The notes under the pieces: model-generated
Databases searched by the model: none
Seen by the model: the letters and a program-made list of their open reading frames with translations, nothing else
Told to the model about the DNA's origin: nothing
Shown: one piece after another, positions 14,916 to 23,026 of the stretch
How positions within the stretch are numbered: the stretch's first letter is position 1
Layout: each line of letters opens with the position of its first letter
From: Salinarimonas sp.
Lineage (GTDB): Bacteria; Pseudomonadota; Alphaproteobacteria; Rhizobiales; Beijerinckiaceae
NCBI GenBank assembly: GCA_020832565.1
Contig: JAFIEI010000033.1
Coordinates: forward strand, 1-44,139
DNA length: 44,139 nt
Direction: 5' to 3'
Program-made: the position numbers and the translations under genes

Positions 14916-16060
14916 TGCGAACCTCCCTGCGCACGGCGCTGGATTTCAGGAAGCGGCAGATAGGGCACGACGCTCTGCTGACCGTTGCCGTTATTCTGGT
15001 CGATCAGCACCTTGTCGGTACCCGCAAGGACGCGTTCCATGGTCTCGAGGAAGAGGCGTTCACGCGTGACTTCCGGCGCGTTCACGTATTCGTCGAAGAC
15101 CTGGTTGAAGCGCGATGCCTGACCTTCGGCGTCATTAACGACGCGCTCACGATAGGCCTCGGCCTCCTGGATGATACGCGCGGCACGACCGCGTGCTTCC
15201 GGAACGACCCGGCTGGCATAGGTCTCGGCTTCGTTCTGCAAGCGCACGAGATCCTGCTGGGCCGCGTTGACGTCGAAGAACGCTTCACGGACCTGGGCGG
15301 GAGGCACGGCGGCCTGCAGCTGCACCACACGGATGGTGACGCCGGCACGGTAATCTTCCAGCGTCGACTGCATGATCTCCTGGACTTCCTGCATGATCTC
15401 GCCCTGCTCGATCGTCAGGATGGCCTGGATGTCGCGCCGACCGATCACCTCACGCATGGAGCTCTCGGCCACGGACTTGATCGTGCCCTCGGGATTCTGG
15501 ATCTCGAAGACGAACTGCTCGGCCCGGGCCGCATCGATCTGCCACTGCACGTCGAAATCGATATCGACGATGTTCTCGTCGCCGGTCAGCATCAGGCTCT
15601 CCTCGAGCACTTCGCGCGGGCGCTGGCCATCGGCGGCGGAGCGGTAGCCGACCTCGACGCGGTTGACCTGCGTCACGTCGGGCTTGATCACCTGGCCGAT
15701 CGGGAAGGGCAGGTTGTAGTTCAGACCCGGCGCGGTCTGGCCGATATACTGGCCGAAGACCAGATTCAGGCCGACCTGGTTGGGTCGAACGGTGTAGAAG
15801 CCGGTCAGCAGCCAGACGACGACCACGCCGATGAGGATCAGGGCGATGCCCTTGCCACCCATCGAGCCGCCACCGGGCACCATGTTCTTCAGACGATCCT
15901 GGCCTTTGCGCAGAATCTCTTCCAGATCCGGCGGGGTCTGTCCGGGACCACCACCACCTTGCGGACCGCCACCCCAGGGGCCTCCTCCGCCGCCACCGCC
16001 GCTGCCGCGGGGACCCCAGGGGCCTCCCCCGCCGCCGCCGCCTTGATTATTCCAGGGCAT
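14912..16060 (-). CDS. hflK: HflK, SPFH-domain subunit of the HflKC complex
   Basis: A 382-residue partner of HflC in the FtsH-regulating complex. It starts MPWNNQGGGGG, with a strongly Gly/Pro-rich cytosolic tail covering about residues 5-48, followed by LEEILRKGQDRL. One membrane segment (ALILIGVVVVWLLTGFYTV) leads into RPNQVGLNLVFGQYIGQTAPGLNYNLPFPI, the classic SPFH opening. The coiled helical part (EAETYASRVVPEARGRAARIIQEAEAYRERVV) builds the cage wall. The frame is open to 16177, but ATG 16060 gives the standard MPWNNQ start. The gene follows folA by 131 bases and is coupled to hflC by ATGA. The Gly runs are longer than in many homologues. Confidence 0.94.
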   Translation of the reverse strand: MPWNNQGGGGGGGPWGPRGSGGGGGGGPWGGGPQGGGGPGQTPPDLEEILRKGQDRLKNMVPGGGSMGGKGIALILIGVVVVWLLTGFYTVRPNQVGLNLVFGQYIGQTAPGLNYNLPFPIGQVIKPDVTQVNRVEVGYRSAADGQRPREVLEESLMLTGDENIVDIDFDVQWQIDAARAEQFVFEIQNPEGTIKSVAESSMREVIGRRDIQAILTIEQGEIMQEVQEIMQSTLEDYRAGVTIRVVQLQAAVPPAQVREAFFDVNAAQQDLVRLQNEAETYASRVVPEARGRAARIIQEAEAYRERVVNDAEGQASRFNQVFDEYVNAPEVTRERLFLETMERVLAGTDKVLIDQNNGNGQQSVVPYLPLPEIQRRAQGGSQ

Positions 16061-16191
16061 CCTACGCTTCCCTCTTAGTGCATAATTTTGGAAACCATCG
16101 CGCCGCTCGCCCGTTATCGTTGCGGAGAAGCGTGTCGCGCCTATACCGGAAGTGGAGGGTTCTGCCTCCAAAGTCAACCGAAACCGGGCGG

Positions 16192-16698
16192 TCAGCGCCG
16201 TTCCATATCGATGAAAGTGAACGCGAATTCGTCATCTGGGCCGGACGAATGGTCATCTTCACGGATGACACGGAATTGTGTCGAATCGAAGTCAGGAAAG
16301 TGCGCATCACCATCCGGAGTGGCGTGAACGCGTGTCAGACGAAGCGTTTGTGCCATCGGCAGCGCCTGTTCATAGACCTGCGTTCCGCCTGCGACGATGA
16401 CCTCCGACACGCCCATCTCCTGCGCCAGCACATCGGCGCGTGCGCGCGCCGCGTCGAAAGACCGCGCGACATCCACACCCTGCGCCGAGAACCCCGGATC
16501 ACGGGTCATGACGATGGTCCGCCGCCCCGGGAGCGGTCGTCCGATGGATTGGTAGGTCTTGCGCCCCATGATCATCGGCTTGCCCAGCGTGATCTGCTTG
16601 AACCGGCGCAGGTCGCTCTTGAGATGCCAGATCAGCCGGTTGTCGTTTCCGATCACGCCGTTATCGGCAATGGCTGCAACGATGGTGAGCGGCATCAT
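16192..16698 (-). CDS. folA: dihydrofolate reductase
   Basis: A 168-residue enzyme reducing dihydrofolate to tetrahydrofolate with NADPH, needed to recycle the dihydrofolate made by ThyA. The typical landmarks are IVAAIADNGVIGNDNRLIWHLKSDLRRF (substrate pocket; Asp of the WHLKSD region in the catalytic position), GKPMIMGRKTYQSIGRPLPGR (NADPH loop), VIVAGGTQVY and FTFIDMERR. The start ATG 16698 overlaps the GNAT stop (ATGATG around TGA); the second ATG at 16695 is equally possible. The order thyA, GNAT, folA on one strand puts the two linked folate enzymes in one operon. The long in-frame extension upstream overlaps the GNAT gene and is not coding. Confidence 0.95.
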   Translation of the reverse strand: MMPLTIVAAIADNGVIGNDNRLIWHLKSDLRRFKQITLGKPMIMGRKTYQSIGRPLPGRRTIVMTRDPGFSAQGVDVARSFDAARARADVLAQEMGVSEVIVAGGTQVYEQALPMAQTLRLTRVHATPDGDAHFPDFDSTQFRVIREDDHSSGPDDEFAFTFIDMERR

Positions 16699-17222
16699 TG
16701 CGCTTCCCCCTCCCCGTCCCGGCCCGCAGCCACGCCCGCCAGCCGCTTGAGCGCGTCGCCGGTAAGCCGCTGCACCGTCCATTCATCCATGGGCTGCGCG
16801 CCGATGGCGCGATAGGCGGCGATGGCCGGGGCGTTCCAGTCGAGCACCCACCATTCGAGCCGCCCGAGCCCCTCCGCCACGCATCGCCGGGCGAGGCTCG
16901 CCAGCAGGGCCTTGCCGATGCCGCGCCCGCGAAGGCTCTCGCGCACGTAGAGATCCTCCAGCCAGATCCCGTGCCGCCCGAGAAAGGTCGAGAAATTGTA
17001 GAAATACAGTGCAAATCCGACCGGTTCGTCATCGAGAAAGGCGAGATCGCAGAAGACGCGGGGATTGTCGCAGAACAGCGCCGCATCGATCTCCGCCTCG
17101 CCGGCCCGCAACTCATGCGCGAGCCGCTCGTATTCGGCGAGCTCGCGGATGAAGCCCGCGACGATGCCGGCCTCGCCGGGGCCGGCGCGGCGGATCGTCA
17201 CGCCTGTCGATGCAGTGCTCAT
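16695..17222 (-). CDS. GNAT-family N-acetyltransferase
   Basis: A 175-residue acetyl-CoA-dependent acetyltransferase. It opens with VTIRRAGPGEAGIVAGFIRELAEYE, the usual GNAT start. The CoA-binding motif A is IWLEDLYVRESLRGRGIGKALLASLA, with the R-G-R-G-I-G pyrophosphate loop, and motif B is RLEWWVLDWNAPAIAAYRAIGAQ. The pattern LFxDxPxGFALYFYNFSTFLGR resembles the diamine (spermidine/spermine-like) acetyltransferase branch, but the substrate is not proven. ATG 17222 is preferred over the upstream opening at 17282 because the extra 20 residues are Arg-rich and would overlap thyA. It lies 19 bases after thyA and overlaps folA by ATGA, so it is embedded in the folate operon. Confidence 0.88.
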   Translation of the reverse strand: MSTASTGVTIRRAGPGEAGIVAGFIRELAEYERLAHELRAGEAEIDAALFCDNPRVFCDLAFLDDEPVGFALYFYNFSTFLGRHGIWLEDLYVRESLRGRGIGKALLASLARRCVAEGLGRLEWWVLDWNAPAIAAYRAIGAQPMDEWTVQRLTGDALKRLAGVAAGRDGEGEAQ

Positions 17223-17241
17223 ATCGCCTCGCCCGTGTCGA

Positions 17242-18036
17242 TCAAACCGCCACCGGCGCGCGGATCGCCGGATGCGGATCATAGCCTTCGATGGCGATAT
17301 CCTCGAAGCGGAAGCCGAAAATGTCCTTTACCTGCGGATCAAGCCGCAGGCGCGGCAGCGGGCGCGGCTCACGCGTGAGCTGCTCGCGGGCCTGTTCGAG
17401 ATGGTTCGAATAGAGATGCGCATCGCCCAGGGAATGCACGAAATCGCCCGGCTCCAGCCCCGTCACCTGCGCGACCATATGGGTGAGCAATGCGTAGGAG
17501 GCGATGTTGAAGGGCACGCCGAGGAACACGTCCGCCGAGCGCTGGTAGAGCTGGCAGGAGAGCTTGCCGCCCGCGACGTAGAACTGGAAAAGACAATGAC
17601 ACGGCGCAAGCGCCATGCGGTCGAGATCGGCCGGATTCCAGGCGCTGATCACGAGGCGCCGCGAATCGGGATTGCGGCGGATCTCGTCGATCAGCCAGGC
17701 GATCTGGTCGACATCCGCGCCGTTCGGGTTGGGCCAGGAGCGCCATTGCTTGCCATAGACCGGCCCGAGATCGCCGTTTTCGTCGGCCCATTCATCCCAG
17801 ATCGAGACGCGGTTCTCCTTGAGATAGGCGATATTGGTATCGCCGGCGAGGAACCAGAGAAGTTCGTGGATGATCGAGCGCAGATGCAGCTTCTTCGTCG
17901 TGACGAGCGGGAATCCCTCGCCCAGATCAAAGCGCATCTGATGGCCAAAGACGGATAGCGTGCCCGTTCCGGTCCGGTCACTCTTCTGATGGCCTTCGTC
18001 GAGAATGCGGCGCAGGAGCGCGTGATATTGCTGCAT
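17242..18036 (-). CDS. thyA: thymidylate synthase ThyA
   Basis: A 264-residue enzyme that methylates dUMP to dTMP with methylene-tetrahydrofolate, releasing dihydrofolate. The length equals that of E. coli ThyA. The catalytic Cys146 is in [12 protein letters not shown]; other invariant parts are [53 protein letters not shown] and GDAHLYSNH. The frame is open far upstream (to 19023), but the family start [12 protein letters not shown] is at ATG 18036; the upstream part runs antisense to the methyltransferase gene. It is the first gene of the thyA-GNAT-folA-hflK-hflC-DUF2065 run. A 15-bp tandem duplication lies about 65-95 bases upstream, in the likely promoter area. Confidence 0.97.
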   Translation of the reverse strand: MQQYHALLRRILDEGHQKSDRTGTGTLSVFGHQMRFDLGEGFPLVTTKKLHLRSIIHELLWFLAGDTNIAYLKENRVSIWDEWADENGDLGPVYGKQWRSWPNPNGADVDQIAWLIDEIRRNPDSRRLVISAWNPADLDRMALAPCHCLFQFYVAGGKLSCQLYQRSADVFLGVPFNIASYALLTHMVAQVTGLEPGDFVHSLGDAHLYSNHLEQAREQLTREPRPLPRLRLDPQVKDIFGFRFEDIAIEGYDPHPAIRAPVAV

Positions 18037-18100
18037 GATTGTCCTCGTTGCGCCGATCTTAGCCTGCCATGCGGGCTCGAGCAGCATCGCGGCGATCCTA

Positions 18101-18130
18101 TCCACAAGACACTTCTCCACAAGACACTTC
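18101..18130. repeat. 15-bp perfect tandem duplication upstream of thyA
   Basis: TCCACAAGACACTTC occurs twice in a row at 18101-18115 and 18116-18130. On the minus strand each copy contains CTTGTGGA. The first copy's TTGTGG followed after 16 bases by TAGGAT could form a weak promoter for thyA, so the duplication may change promoter spacing. This is inference. Confidence 0.8.
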
Positions 18131-18252
18131 GCGCGTGGCGTCCGTTCCGGGCCCGAAAGCGACCCGCCGCATCGATACGGGTTGCGCGAAGGCGGGGTTT
18201 TGGCCATTCGTTGATACGAAGCCCTCGGGGCAACTGAGAGCATGCACCGGTC

Positions 18253-19125
18253 ATGATTGTGGATATCCTCACGCTGCAGCAATTCTACCGGACCCCGCTC
18301 GGGCAGGTGGCGCAGCGTTTCGTGGCGCGCACGCTGGTGGAATTCATCCGCGGTGCGCAGGATTGCCGCATGGTGGGGTTGGGCTATGCGGCGCCGTTCC
18401 TGCGCCCGGCGATCGCGCGGTGCGAACGGGTGAACCTGTTCATGCCGGCGAGGCAGGGGGTGGCCCATTGGCCGCCCGGCGAGACGAATCTCGCCTGCCT
18501 GGTGGAGCCGCTGGTCCTTCCGGCGGTGGACGGCGTGTATGAGCGAGCGCTCGTGGCGCATCTTCTGGAGAATGTCGGCGATCCCGACGAGTTCCTGCAC
18601 GAGATCTGGCGCATCCTGGCGCCCGGCGGGCGCGTCGCGATCATCGTGCCGAACCGGCGCGGAATCTGGGCGCGCGTCGATGCGACGCCCTTCGGCCAGG
18701 GACGCCCGTATTCGGTTTCGCAATTGGGCAGCCTCCTGCATCGCAACGGCTTCGATGCACGGAAATGGACCGAGGCGCTTTACGTGCCGCCGATCAACTC
18801 GCCGCGTTTCCTGCGCAGCGCCGGATTGTGGGAGCGTGCAGGCGTGCGGATTTCGGCACCGTTTGCGGGCGTGCATGTCGTCGAGGCGACGCGCCAGGAG
18901 CAGCGCCCGATCCCCGTTCGCCAGCAGAGCCGGCGCCTGCGCCTCGCGCCCCGGCTCTCCCCCGCGCCCGCCCCGAAACCCGCCGGCGCCCCGGTTCCGC
19001 AACGCAGCGGCGACGCATGCCATGGGAACGCGGCGGGCTCGACCCTATCTTACGGATGTGGCGGCGGGCACGAAGGTGCGATCCGCCGTTTGGCCGGATG
19101 GGGAGGCGACGAGGTGGAACGATGA
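18253..19125 (+). CDS. SAM-dependent methyltransferase-like protein
   Basis: A 290-residue protein. The first about 220 residues look like a class I methyltransferase of the Methyltransf_11 type: [20 protein letters not shown] replaces the usual glycine-rich SAM loop, and [42 protein letters not shown] is a clear post-motif region. The SAM loop has lost some glycines, so binding is less certain. The C-terminal 70 residues are rich in Arg, Pro and Ala and look disordered. It diverges from thyA across a 216-base gap. Its stop overlaps the next start as ATGA, making it the head of a three-gene coupled operon with a VWA-like protein and a J-protein. The substrate is unknown. Confidence 0.75.
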   Translation: MIVDILTLQQFYRTPLGQVAQRFVARTLVEFIRGAQDCRMVGLGYAAPFLRPAIARCERVNLFMPARQGVAHWPPGETNLACLVEPLVLPAVDGVYERALVAHLLENVGDPDEFLHEIWRILAPGGRVAIIVPNRRGIWARVDATPFGQGRPYSVSQLGSLLHRNGFDARKWTEALYVPPINSPRFLRSAGLWERAGVRISAPFAGVHVVEATRQEQRPIPVRQQSRRLRLAPRLSPAPAPKPAGAPVPQRSGDACHGNAAGSTLSYGCGGGHEGAIRRLAGWGGDEVER

Positions 19126-19859
19126 GTGAAGGCAAGGCCCCCGACAAGCGCAGGCGAGACAATCGCCCCGGACCCGCCCGGCAATCCGGCGGCGCCGTGG
19201 ATGCGTTTCTGCGTGAGGCGGGCGAGCTCGCTCCCGTGGCTGCGGGCGCCGATCAGGGCCGACTGATCTTCGCCCTCGACGCGACGATGAGCCGCCAGCC
19301 GACATGGGATCTCGCCTGCACGGTCCAGGCCGGGATGTTCGAATCGACGGCCCGCATCGGCGGGCTCGCCGTGCAGCTGGTCTATTTCCGTGGCTTTCGC
19401 GAGTGCCGCGCGTCGCGCTGGGTGTCAGATCCGCGCGCACTGACGGAAATCATGACCCGCATACGCTGCCAGGGCGGCCTCACCCAGATCGAACGGGTGC
19501 TGCGCCATATCCGCAAGACCGCGCAGGAGCGCCGCATCGCCGCCTTCGTCTTCGTCGGCGATGCCATGGAAGAGCATGTGGACAGCCTCTGCGCCATAGC
19601 CGGCGAGCTCGGTCTGATGGGGGTGAAGGGCTTTCTCTTCCAGGAGGGTGAAGATCCGGCCGCGACGGCGGCCTTCGCCGAAATCGCCCGGCTCACCGGG
19701 GGCGCGCACGAGCGCTTCGATGCGGCCGCGCCCGGTGCTCTTGAAGCGCTTCTGCGCGCAGCGGCTGCCTATGCGGCCGGCGGCATGGGCGCATTGCAGA
19801 AGCTCGCGCATGGCGATGCCGGCGCGCAACGCCTGCTCACGGCCATGAAACGCTCATGA
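19122..19859 (+). CDS. VWA-like (von Willebrand factor A fold) protein
   Basis: A 245-residue soluble protein. After a basic, probably flexible N-terminus, residues about 46-230 look like a VWA fold. RLIFALDATMSRQPTWDLA gives a D53-x-T-x-S57 metal-ion-dependent adhesion site, and AFVFVGDAMEE provides a later acidic strand end, as in VWA domains. KTAQERRIAAFVFVGD and FAEIARLTGGAHERF resemble the strand and TGG element common in bacterial VWA proteins. There is no signal peptide or membrane segment, so it should be cytosolic. The start overlaps the methyltransferase stop, and its own stop overlaps the J-protein start (ATGA both times). The frame is open upstream, but only ATG 19122 fits this coupling. 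The partner is probably the J-protein. Confidence 0.75.
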   Translation: MSEGKAPDKRRRDNRPGPARQSGGAVDAFLREAGELAPVAAGADQGRLIFALDATMSRQPTWDLACTVQAGMFESTARIGGLAVQLVYFRGFRECRASRWVSDPRALTEIMTRIRCQGGLTQIERVLRHIRKTAQERRIAAFVFVGDAMEEHVDSLCAIAGELGLMGVKGFLFQEGEDPAATAAFAEIARLTGGAHERFDAAAPGALEALLRAAAAYAAGGMGALQKLAHGDAGAQRLLTAMKRS

Positions 19860-20599
19860 TATCGCTGCTCTACGGCGTCATCGCCGTTCTCGTCTTCTGG
19901 TGGCTGTCGCGGCTCTACGCCCGGGCAAATCCGCGCACGCTCGTACGGCTCGTCAAGGCCGCAGCTGGGACGGCTGCGCTGGCGCTGGCAGCCTTCATGC
20001 TCATGCGCGGGCGAATCGACATGGCGCTGCTGATCGGCGGTTTTGCCGCCTGGCTGCTCGGCTGGAGCGCCGGAATGCCCGGACTGCCCGGCGGGCTCGG
20101 TCGCCTCGGGCCCGGCAACCCGTCCACCGGCCCCTCGACGGGAAAGACTTCGCGGGTTCGCTCGGCCGTGATCGAGATGACGCTGGATCACGATAGCGGC
20201 GAGATGAACGGCAGCGTGCTCGCCGGGGCCTTCGCCGGGCGCAGCCTCGAGGAGCTCAGCGAACGCGAATTGCAAAAGCTCTATACCGAATGCGCCGGCT
20301 CCGGCGACCAGGAAGGCCTGCGCCTGCTAGAGGCGTATTTCGACCGCCGGTTTCCCGGATGGCGTGAACACACTCATGCTGACACGGACGCGGGGGCGAG
20401 CCGTGAGGCCGAGACGGGCGCGATGACGGAAGAGGAGGCTTATCAGATCCTGGGGCTTGAGCCGGGGGCGGATGCTGCCGCCATCAAGCGGGCTCACCGC
20501 ACGCTGATGCTGAAGCTCCATCCCGACCAGGGCGGATCGACCTACCTCGCGGCCCGGGTCAACCAGGCCAAGGACATGCTCTTGAGCCGACATCGCTGA
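19856..20599 (+). CDS. membrane-anchored J-domain protein
   Basis: A 247-residue protein with hydrophobic segments at about 3-17, 36-51 and 57-71, then a Pro/Gly-rich linker, an acidic middle (EMTLDHDSGEMNGSVLAG, LEELSERELQKLYTEC) and a C-terminal J domain (EEAYQILGLEPGADAAAIKRAHRTLMLKLHPDQGG) with the essential HPD motif. J domains stimulate the ATPase of DnaK-type chaperones; the membrane anchor would recruit DnaK to the inner membrane. The architecture (membrane N-terminus, J domain at the extreme C-terminus) resembles the TIM14/DjlA-like group rather than DnaJ. The start overlaps the VWA gene stop (ATGA), so both are probably made in fixed ratio. The client is unknown. Confidence 0.82.
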   Translation: MISLLYGVIAVLVFWWLSRLYARANPRTLVRLVKAAAGTAALALAAFMLMRGRIDMALLIGGFAAWLLGWSAGMPGLPGGLGRLGPGNPSTGPSTGKTSRVRSAVIEMTLDHDSGEMNGSVLAGAFAGRSLEELSERELQKLYTECAGSGDQEGLRLLEAYFDRRFPGWREHTHADTDAGASREAETGAMTEEEAYQILGLEPGADAAAIKRAHRTLMLKLHPDQGGSTYLAARVNQAKDMLLSRHR

Positions 20600-20612
20600 T
20601 ACTCCACGCGCG

Positions 20613-20631
20613 ATGGTCCGAACGGGACCAT
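20613..20631. other. hairpin in the convergent gap between the J-protein and the carboxypeptidase genes
   Basis: ATGGTCC (20613-20619) and GGACCAT (20625-20631) are exact reverse complements with a 5-base loop. It lies 14 bases after the J-protein stop. No T-run follows on either strand, so a terminator role is possible but unproven. Confidence 0.35.
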
Positions 20632-20726
20632 GGTCGGTTACGCTACACTCCGCAACGGCCTCGAAACACGGGCCGCCCGGTACTCGTCAAGTCACGCGCC
20701 GGGCCAGGCCCCGGCAGCGTCGCGCA

Positions 20727-22283
20727 TCAGCTGCGCGACGCGAAACAGGCAAAGCCACGACGCTCGAGCTGGCGGCAGGCATCGCGCGCGGCGTTCTGCG
20801 TATCGAAGCCGGAGAAGCGCGCACGGTGCAGGGTGGTACCGCCGGTCTGAACAGGCTCGGTGAAGGGCTTGGCGGAGCTCAGGGGGCCGCCGACACGAGT
20901 ACGGGCATTCTCCAGCATCTCCATGGCGGCACGCTCTGAATCCACCGCGGCGATCTGCACGACCCAGGGAGAGACCGAGACGGGTTCAGGCTTGGCTTCG
21001 GCGGTCGCAGCCGACGGCAGCGGCGCAGCAGCGCTTGCGCTTGCGACCTGCATGGGCGCCGCATCGGCGTCTTCACCGCCCTGAGCCATTTCCTGCGACA
21101 CGTGACGCGAGCCCAGATCCGCCGGGGGAACCGGAATCGAGCCGGTCGAATCGGCGAATGAAAGCACCTGGCCGCTGCTCTGGTCGCGCGCCGTTTCGGC
21201 GGCGGCACCCTGGCGCAGCGATGCGGACGAGCCCGGCGTCGCGGTGTTCCCGGCATTGCGCTCGGGCGCCACGGCAGGACGCATCGCCGCGAGATCGAGG
21301 GGACCGCTGCTCGCCGAAGCGCTGGCGAAGGCCGCAGGCGGCACGCCGATATCGGAGGGTCGTGCCGGAGGCAGCACTGCCGGCACGAAGGCCACGGCGC
21401 CGGCTACGTTCATCACCGGCGTCTGGCGTGCACCGGCATGGGCCCGCGGCAGGTTGTTCTGGACTAGGCGCTCGACGATACCGTCGCGATGCGCGCCGGA
21501 ACGCCCGCCCATCACCACCGTCACGATATGGCGGTTATCGGTCTTGGCGTTGGTCATCAGGTTGAAGCCGGAGGCGCGGATGAAGCCGGTCTTGATCCCG
21601 TCGACACCGGTCACGCGCCCGATGAGGCGATTGTGATTGCGGTGCGTGGTTCCGTTGAAGGTGAAATTGCGCCGTGAGAAATAGTGGTAGTATTGCGGGA
21701 ACCGGTCCTGGACGGCGATGGCGAGGATCGCCATGTCACGGGCAGTGGTCACCTGTTCGCGGTTGGGCAGGCCATGGGCGTTGCGGAAGGTGGTGCGCTG
21801 CATGCCCAGCGCCCGCGCCGTGCGGGTCATTTCCCGGGTGAAGGCGTCGACACTGCCGCCGAGATTCTCCGCGATCGCCGTGGCGACGTCGTTGGCGGAG
21901 CGGGTGGTCAGCGCCAGAATTGCGTTCTCGACGGTGATCGTCGATCCGGCACGAAGGCCGAGTTTCGAGGGGGGCTCGGCGGCGGCGCGGGAGGAGACGC
22001 GCAGCGGCGTGTCCAGGCGAATCGCGCCGCGCTCCAGCTGCTCGAAGACGAGATAGAGGGTCATGACCTTGGTCAGCGATGCGGGAAAGCGGGTCGCGTC
22101 CGCATTCTCCGCATGCAGCGTCCGGCCCGTCTTGACGTCGATGACCACGGCCGCATAAGGCGGGTTATACGCGTGTGCGGGGCCGGCGGTGAGTACGGTG
22201 GCAGCCATGACCATGGCGGCCGTCACGAGCGCTGCAGCGAAACGCGGTACGATGCAGCGCAGGGAGAATGTACGCGAAACCAT
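20727..22283 (-). CDS. D-alanyl-D-alanine carboxypeptidase (PBP5/6-type) with SPOR domain
   Basis: A 518-residue periplasmic serine peptidase that trims the terminal D-Ala from peptidoglycan stems. A signal peptide covers about residues 1-38 (ending AGPAHA). The catalytic motifs are S69-L-T-K72, S129-A-N131 and K231-T-G233, all intact. After the peptidase domain (to about 290) comes a long low-complexity Ala/Pro/Ser linker. The last 80 residues form a SPOR domain (PWVVQIAAVDSERAAMEML to RRGFACFASRS), which binds denuded glycan strands at the septum. This points to a role in division-linked wall remodelling. A membrane amphipathic C-terminus like that of PBP5 is absent; SPOR replaces it. The gene stands alone, convergent with the J-protein gene and divergent from phaP. 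Confidence 0.93.
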   Translation of the reverse strand: MVSRTFSLRCIVPRFAAALVTAAMVMAATVLTAGPAHAYNPPYAAVVIDVKTGRTLHAENADATRFPASLTKVMTLYLVFEQLERGAIRLDTPLRVSSRAAAEPPSKLGLRAGSTITVENAILALTTRSANDVATAIAENLGGSVDAFTREMTRTARALGMQRTTFRNAHGLPNREQVTTARDMAILAIAVQDRFPQYYHYFSRRNFTFNGTTHRNHNRLIGRVTGVDGIKTGFIRASGFNLMTNAKTDNRHIVTVVMGGRSGAHRDGIVERLVQNNLPRAHAGARQTPVMNVAGAVAFVPAVLPPARPSDIGVPPAAFASASASSGPLDLAAMRPAVAPERNAGNTATPGSSASLRQGAAAETARDQSSGQVLSFADSTGSIPVPPADLGSRHVSQEMAQGGEDADAAPMQVASASAAAPLPSAATAEAKPEPVSVSPWVVQIAAVDSERAAMEMLENARTRVGGPLSSAKPFTEPVQTGGTTLHRARFSGFDTQNAARDACRQLERRGFACFASRS

Positions 22284-22439
22284 GAGAGACCGTCCCTGTG
22301 TAAGCGGTCGAGAACCCTTGACGCGCCCGGCCCCCCGGCACTGGCGGAATACACCATTGCGAACGCATCACTCAAATGACTTTGCGCGAATCTGGGTTAC
22401 GGACGAGTTAATGCGGAACGGGAATCTTCAGGGGATTTA

Positions 22440-22488
22440 TTGCACTGCAACATAATCCTTGACATTGATTGTGCGGTGCACATATAAA
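22440..22488 (+). promoter_or_regulatory. phaP promoter with two palindromes
   Basis: TTGACA (22459-22464) and TATAAA (22483-22488) are 18 bases apart; alternatively CTTGAC-N17-CATATAA resembles the hsp20 promoter. TTGCA-C-TGCAA (22440-22450) lies just before the -35 box, and TGTGC-ggt-GCACA (22470-22482) fills the spacer. Both palindromes are placed where a repressor such as PhaR would act. Confidence 0.6.
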
Positions 22489-22566
22489 GGGCCATCGGCT
22501 GATCACGACGTTCGGCCGTCAGGCTCAAACGAACAGAGGCGGCGCCAAGCGCGCCGAAGATCGCAG

Positions 22567-22902
22567 ATGATGAACCAGTTTGATGACGTGCAGAAGTTCG
22601 GCAAGGAAAGCATGGATGCCACGCTGAAGGCTTTCGGTGGTGTCTCCATGGGTGCCCAGGCCATCGCGGTCGAGACCGCTGACTTCGCCAAGAAGTCCTT
22701 CGAGCACAGCACCTCCACTCTCGAGAAGCTCGTCGGCGCCAAGTCGCTCGACAAGGCGATCGAAATCCAGACCGACTACGTCAAGAGCTCCTACGAGGCG
22801 CTTGTGGCCGAGTCCACGAAGATCGGCGAACTCTATGCCAATCTCGCCAAGGAAATGATGAAGCCGGTCGAAACCGCTATGGCCAAAACCGCAGCGAAGT
22901 AA
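22567..22902 (+). CDS. phaP: phasin, polyhydroxyalkanoate granule protein
   Basis: A 111-residue amphipathic helical protein coating polyhydroxyalkanoate granules. It starts MMNQFDDVQKFGKESMDATLKAFGGVSMGAQAIAVETADFAKKSFE, the alphaproteobacterial Phasin_2 pattern, followed by LEKLVGAKSLDKAIEIQTDYVKSSYEALVAESTKIGELY and MKPVETAMAK. It has no Cys and few aromatic residues, as is usual. ATG 22567 or 22570 may start; the upstream open frame (from 22459) includes the promoter and is not coding. It has its own strong promoter and a strong terminator, so it is a single-gene unit. Its presence implies PHB storage, consistent with the ethylmalonyl-CoA pathway gene mcd at 28.9 kb. Confidence 0.92.
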   Translation: MMNQFDDVQKFGKESMDATLKAFGGVSMGAQAIAVETADFAKKSFEHSTSTLEKLVGAKSLDKAIEIQTDYVKSSYEALVAESTKIGELYANLAKEMMKPVETAMAKTAAK

Positions 22903-22959
22903 GACCGCAGATGACGCGAGGGCGAAGCGGCTCTTCGAGCCGCCGCCTTCTCCATCGAG

Positions 22960-22992
22960 CCCGTCCGCCCTCAGGCGGGCGGGTTTTTCTTT
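22960..22992 (+). terminator. intrinsic terminator of phaP
   Basis: CCCG-T-CCGCC (22960-22969), a 4-base loop, GGCGG-G-CGGG (22974-22983), then TTTTTCTTT. The stem has ten pairs including one T-G wobble. It lies 57 bases after the phaP stop, with no other gene between. Confidence 0.93.
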
Positions 22993-23026
22993 GCCCGCAG
23001 CGCCACTGCGCACGAGAAGCGCCGCG

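Noticed and set aside
17242-19023. 593-residue version of ThyA
   Set aside because: The extra N-terminal part runs antisense to the methyltransferase gene; the family start is at 18036.
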